A DNA stretch of 64,000 nucleotides from Bacteroidaceae bacterium. GTDB lineage: Bacteria; Bacteroidota; Bacteroidia; Bacteroidales; Bacteroidaceae. This document shows, piece by piece, positions 63,868 to 64,000 of the stretch. Below the pieces are notes generated by a model. It saw only the letters and a program-made list of their open reading frames with translations. It did no database searches and was not told where the DNA came from. The stretch spans positions 37,002 through 101,001 of the forward strand of contig JAFXXQ010000006.1 of NCBI GenBank assembly GCA_017542145.1, given 5' to 3'. Within the stretch, counting starts at the first letter, position 1. Each line of letters opens with the position of its first letter. The position numbers and the translations under genes are program-made.

Positions 63868-64000
63868 CCGACAAATGCGTAGTTGTTGTGATGTAACGAC
63901 AGAATCTTGAGTTCGAAGAACTTTTCATCTCTATATCCGTATGCTTGTCGCTTCATTGTTTTGATTTTATTGTTTATGCCTTCGATTTTTCCTGTAGAGA
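63864..64000 (-). mobile_element. ISL3-family transposase, C-terminal end (partial)
   Basis: The window edge holds 44 codons plus stop of a minus-strand frame too short for routine ORF calling. STGKIEGINNKIKTMKRQAY and GYRDEKFFELKILSLHH are the typical C-terminal end of ISL3-type transposases. The TGA at 63864-63866 overlaps the ATG of the transglutaminase-like gene (63865-63867), so no room is left for a promoter or a normal IS end between them. Confidence 0.85.

Noticed and set aside
1..64000. tRNA, rRNA, tmRNA or riboswitch genes
   Set aside because: The intergenic gaps were read for cloverleaf or known conserved elements on both strands and none was recognised; a covariance-model search could still reveal one.

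Overview
The window looks like a Bacteroidota chromosome, most probably Bacteroidales and close to Prevotellaceae. Three things point there. The promoters use the Bacteroidota -7 box TAnnTTTG, with TTTG about 20 bases upstream where it can be seen. The lysS-gpsA-pgi, dxs-trkA-trkH and fused murF-alr arrangements are typical of the group. It also carries GLPGLI proteins, TonB-linked barrels, GSCFA and DUF362 proteins, and C-termini resembling type IX secretion sorting tails. Coding DNA is GC-rich. No rRNA, tRNA, CRISPR array or riboswitch was found.

Layout. 0.2-5 kb: dxs-trkA-trkH operon (-). 5.1-9.7 kb: GSCFA protein, murF-alr fusion and DUF362 protein (+), ending in a 70-bp tandem repeat. 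10-20.2 kb: a nine-gene minus-strand cluster of six GLPGLI proteins, two double-DTG retropepsin-like proteases (one with a PDZ domain) and an outer-membrane TonB-receptor-like barrel. This is the best candidate here for an undescribed system. 20.2-25 kb: a membrane-anchored regulator-like lipoprotein, an orphan FtsX/MacB-type permease and a short TPR lipoprotein; the first and last share an almost identical promoter and start region. 25.0-26.5 kb: a gene-free block of stacked repeats. 26.5-35.7 kb: a GH3 enzyme (-), then lysS, gpsA, pgi, a HAD phosphatase and a YidE/AspT-type transporter (+). 35.9-40.6 kb: an M56/BlaR1-type sensor with its BlaI repressor, and a second GH3. 40.6-45.7 kb: metF-holB-ricT-lipoprotein-VanX-like dipeptidase (-). 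46-52.5 kb: a GH95 fucosidase and a large M60 mucin-type metallopeptidase (+). 52.6-57 kb: hflX, class I fumarase and cardiolipin synthase (+). 57-59.3 kb: a GH43 protein and a YD-repeat protein (-). 59.6-64 kb: an MG2-like protein, an AT-rich lipoprotein, and a transglutaminase-like gene interrupted by one in-frame TAG, directly behind the 3' end of an ISL3 transposase.

Working together. GH95 and M60 suggest use of host or dietary mucin glycans; the GH3 and GH43 enzymes add plant or host glycan breakdown, but no SusC/SusD pair is present. The GLPGLI cluster has one canonical promoter at its upstream end and mostly very short gene gaps, so it probably makes a periplasmic/outer-membrane machine of unknown substrate.

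The second theme is repeats. At least four families occur: REP-like hairpins, GTTTAAC heptamer dyads, GTTGAC arrays and 21-bp-period mini-arrays. Some families also sit in frame inside unrelated proteins: a palindromic element encoding SPLLQEG-like peptides lies in three proteins in the same strand and frame. One heptamer element supplies the stop codon of lysS.
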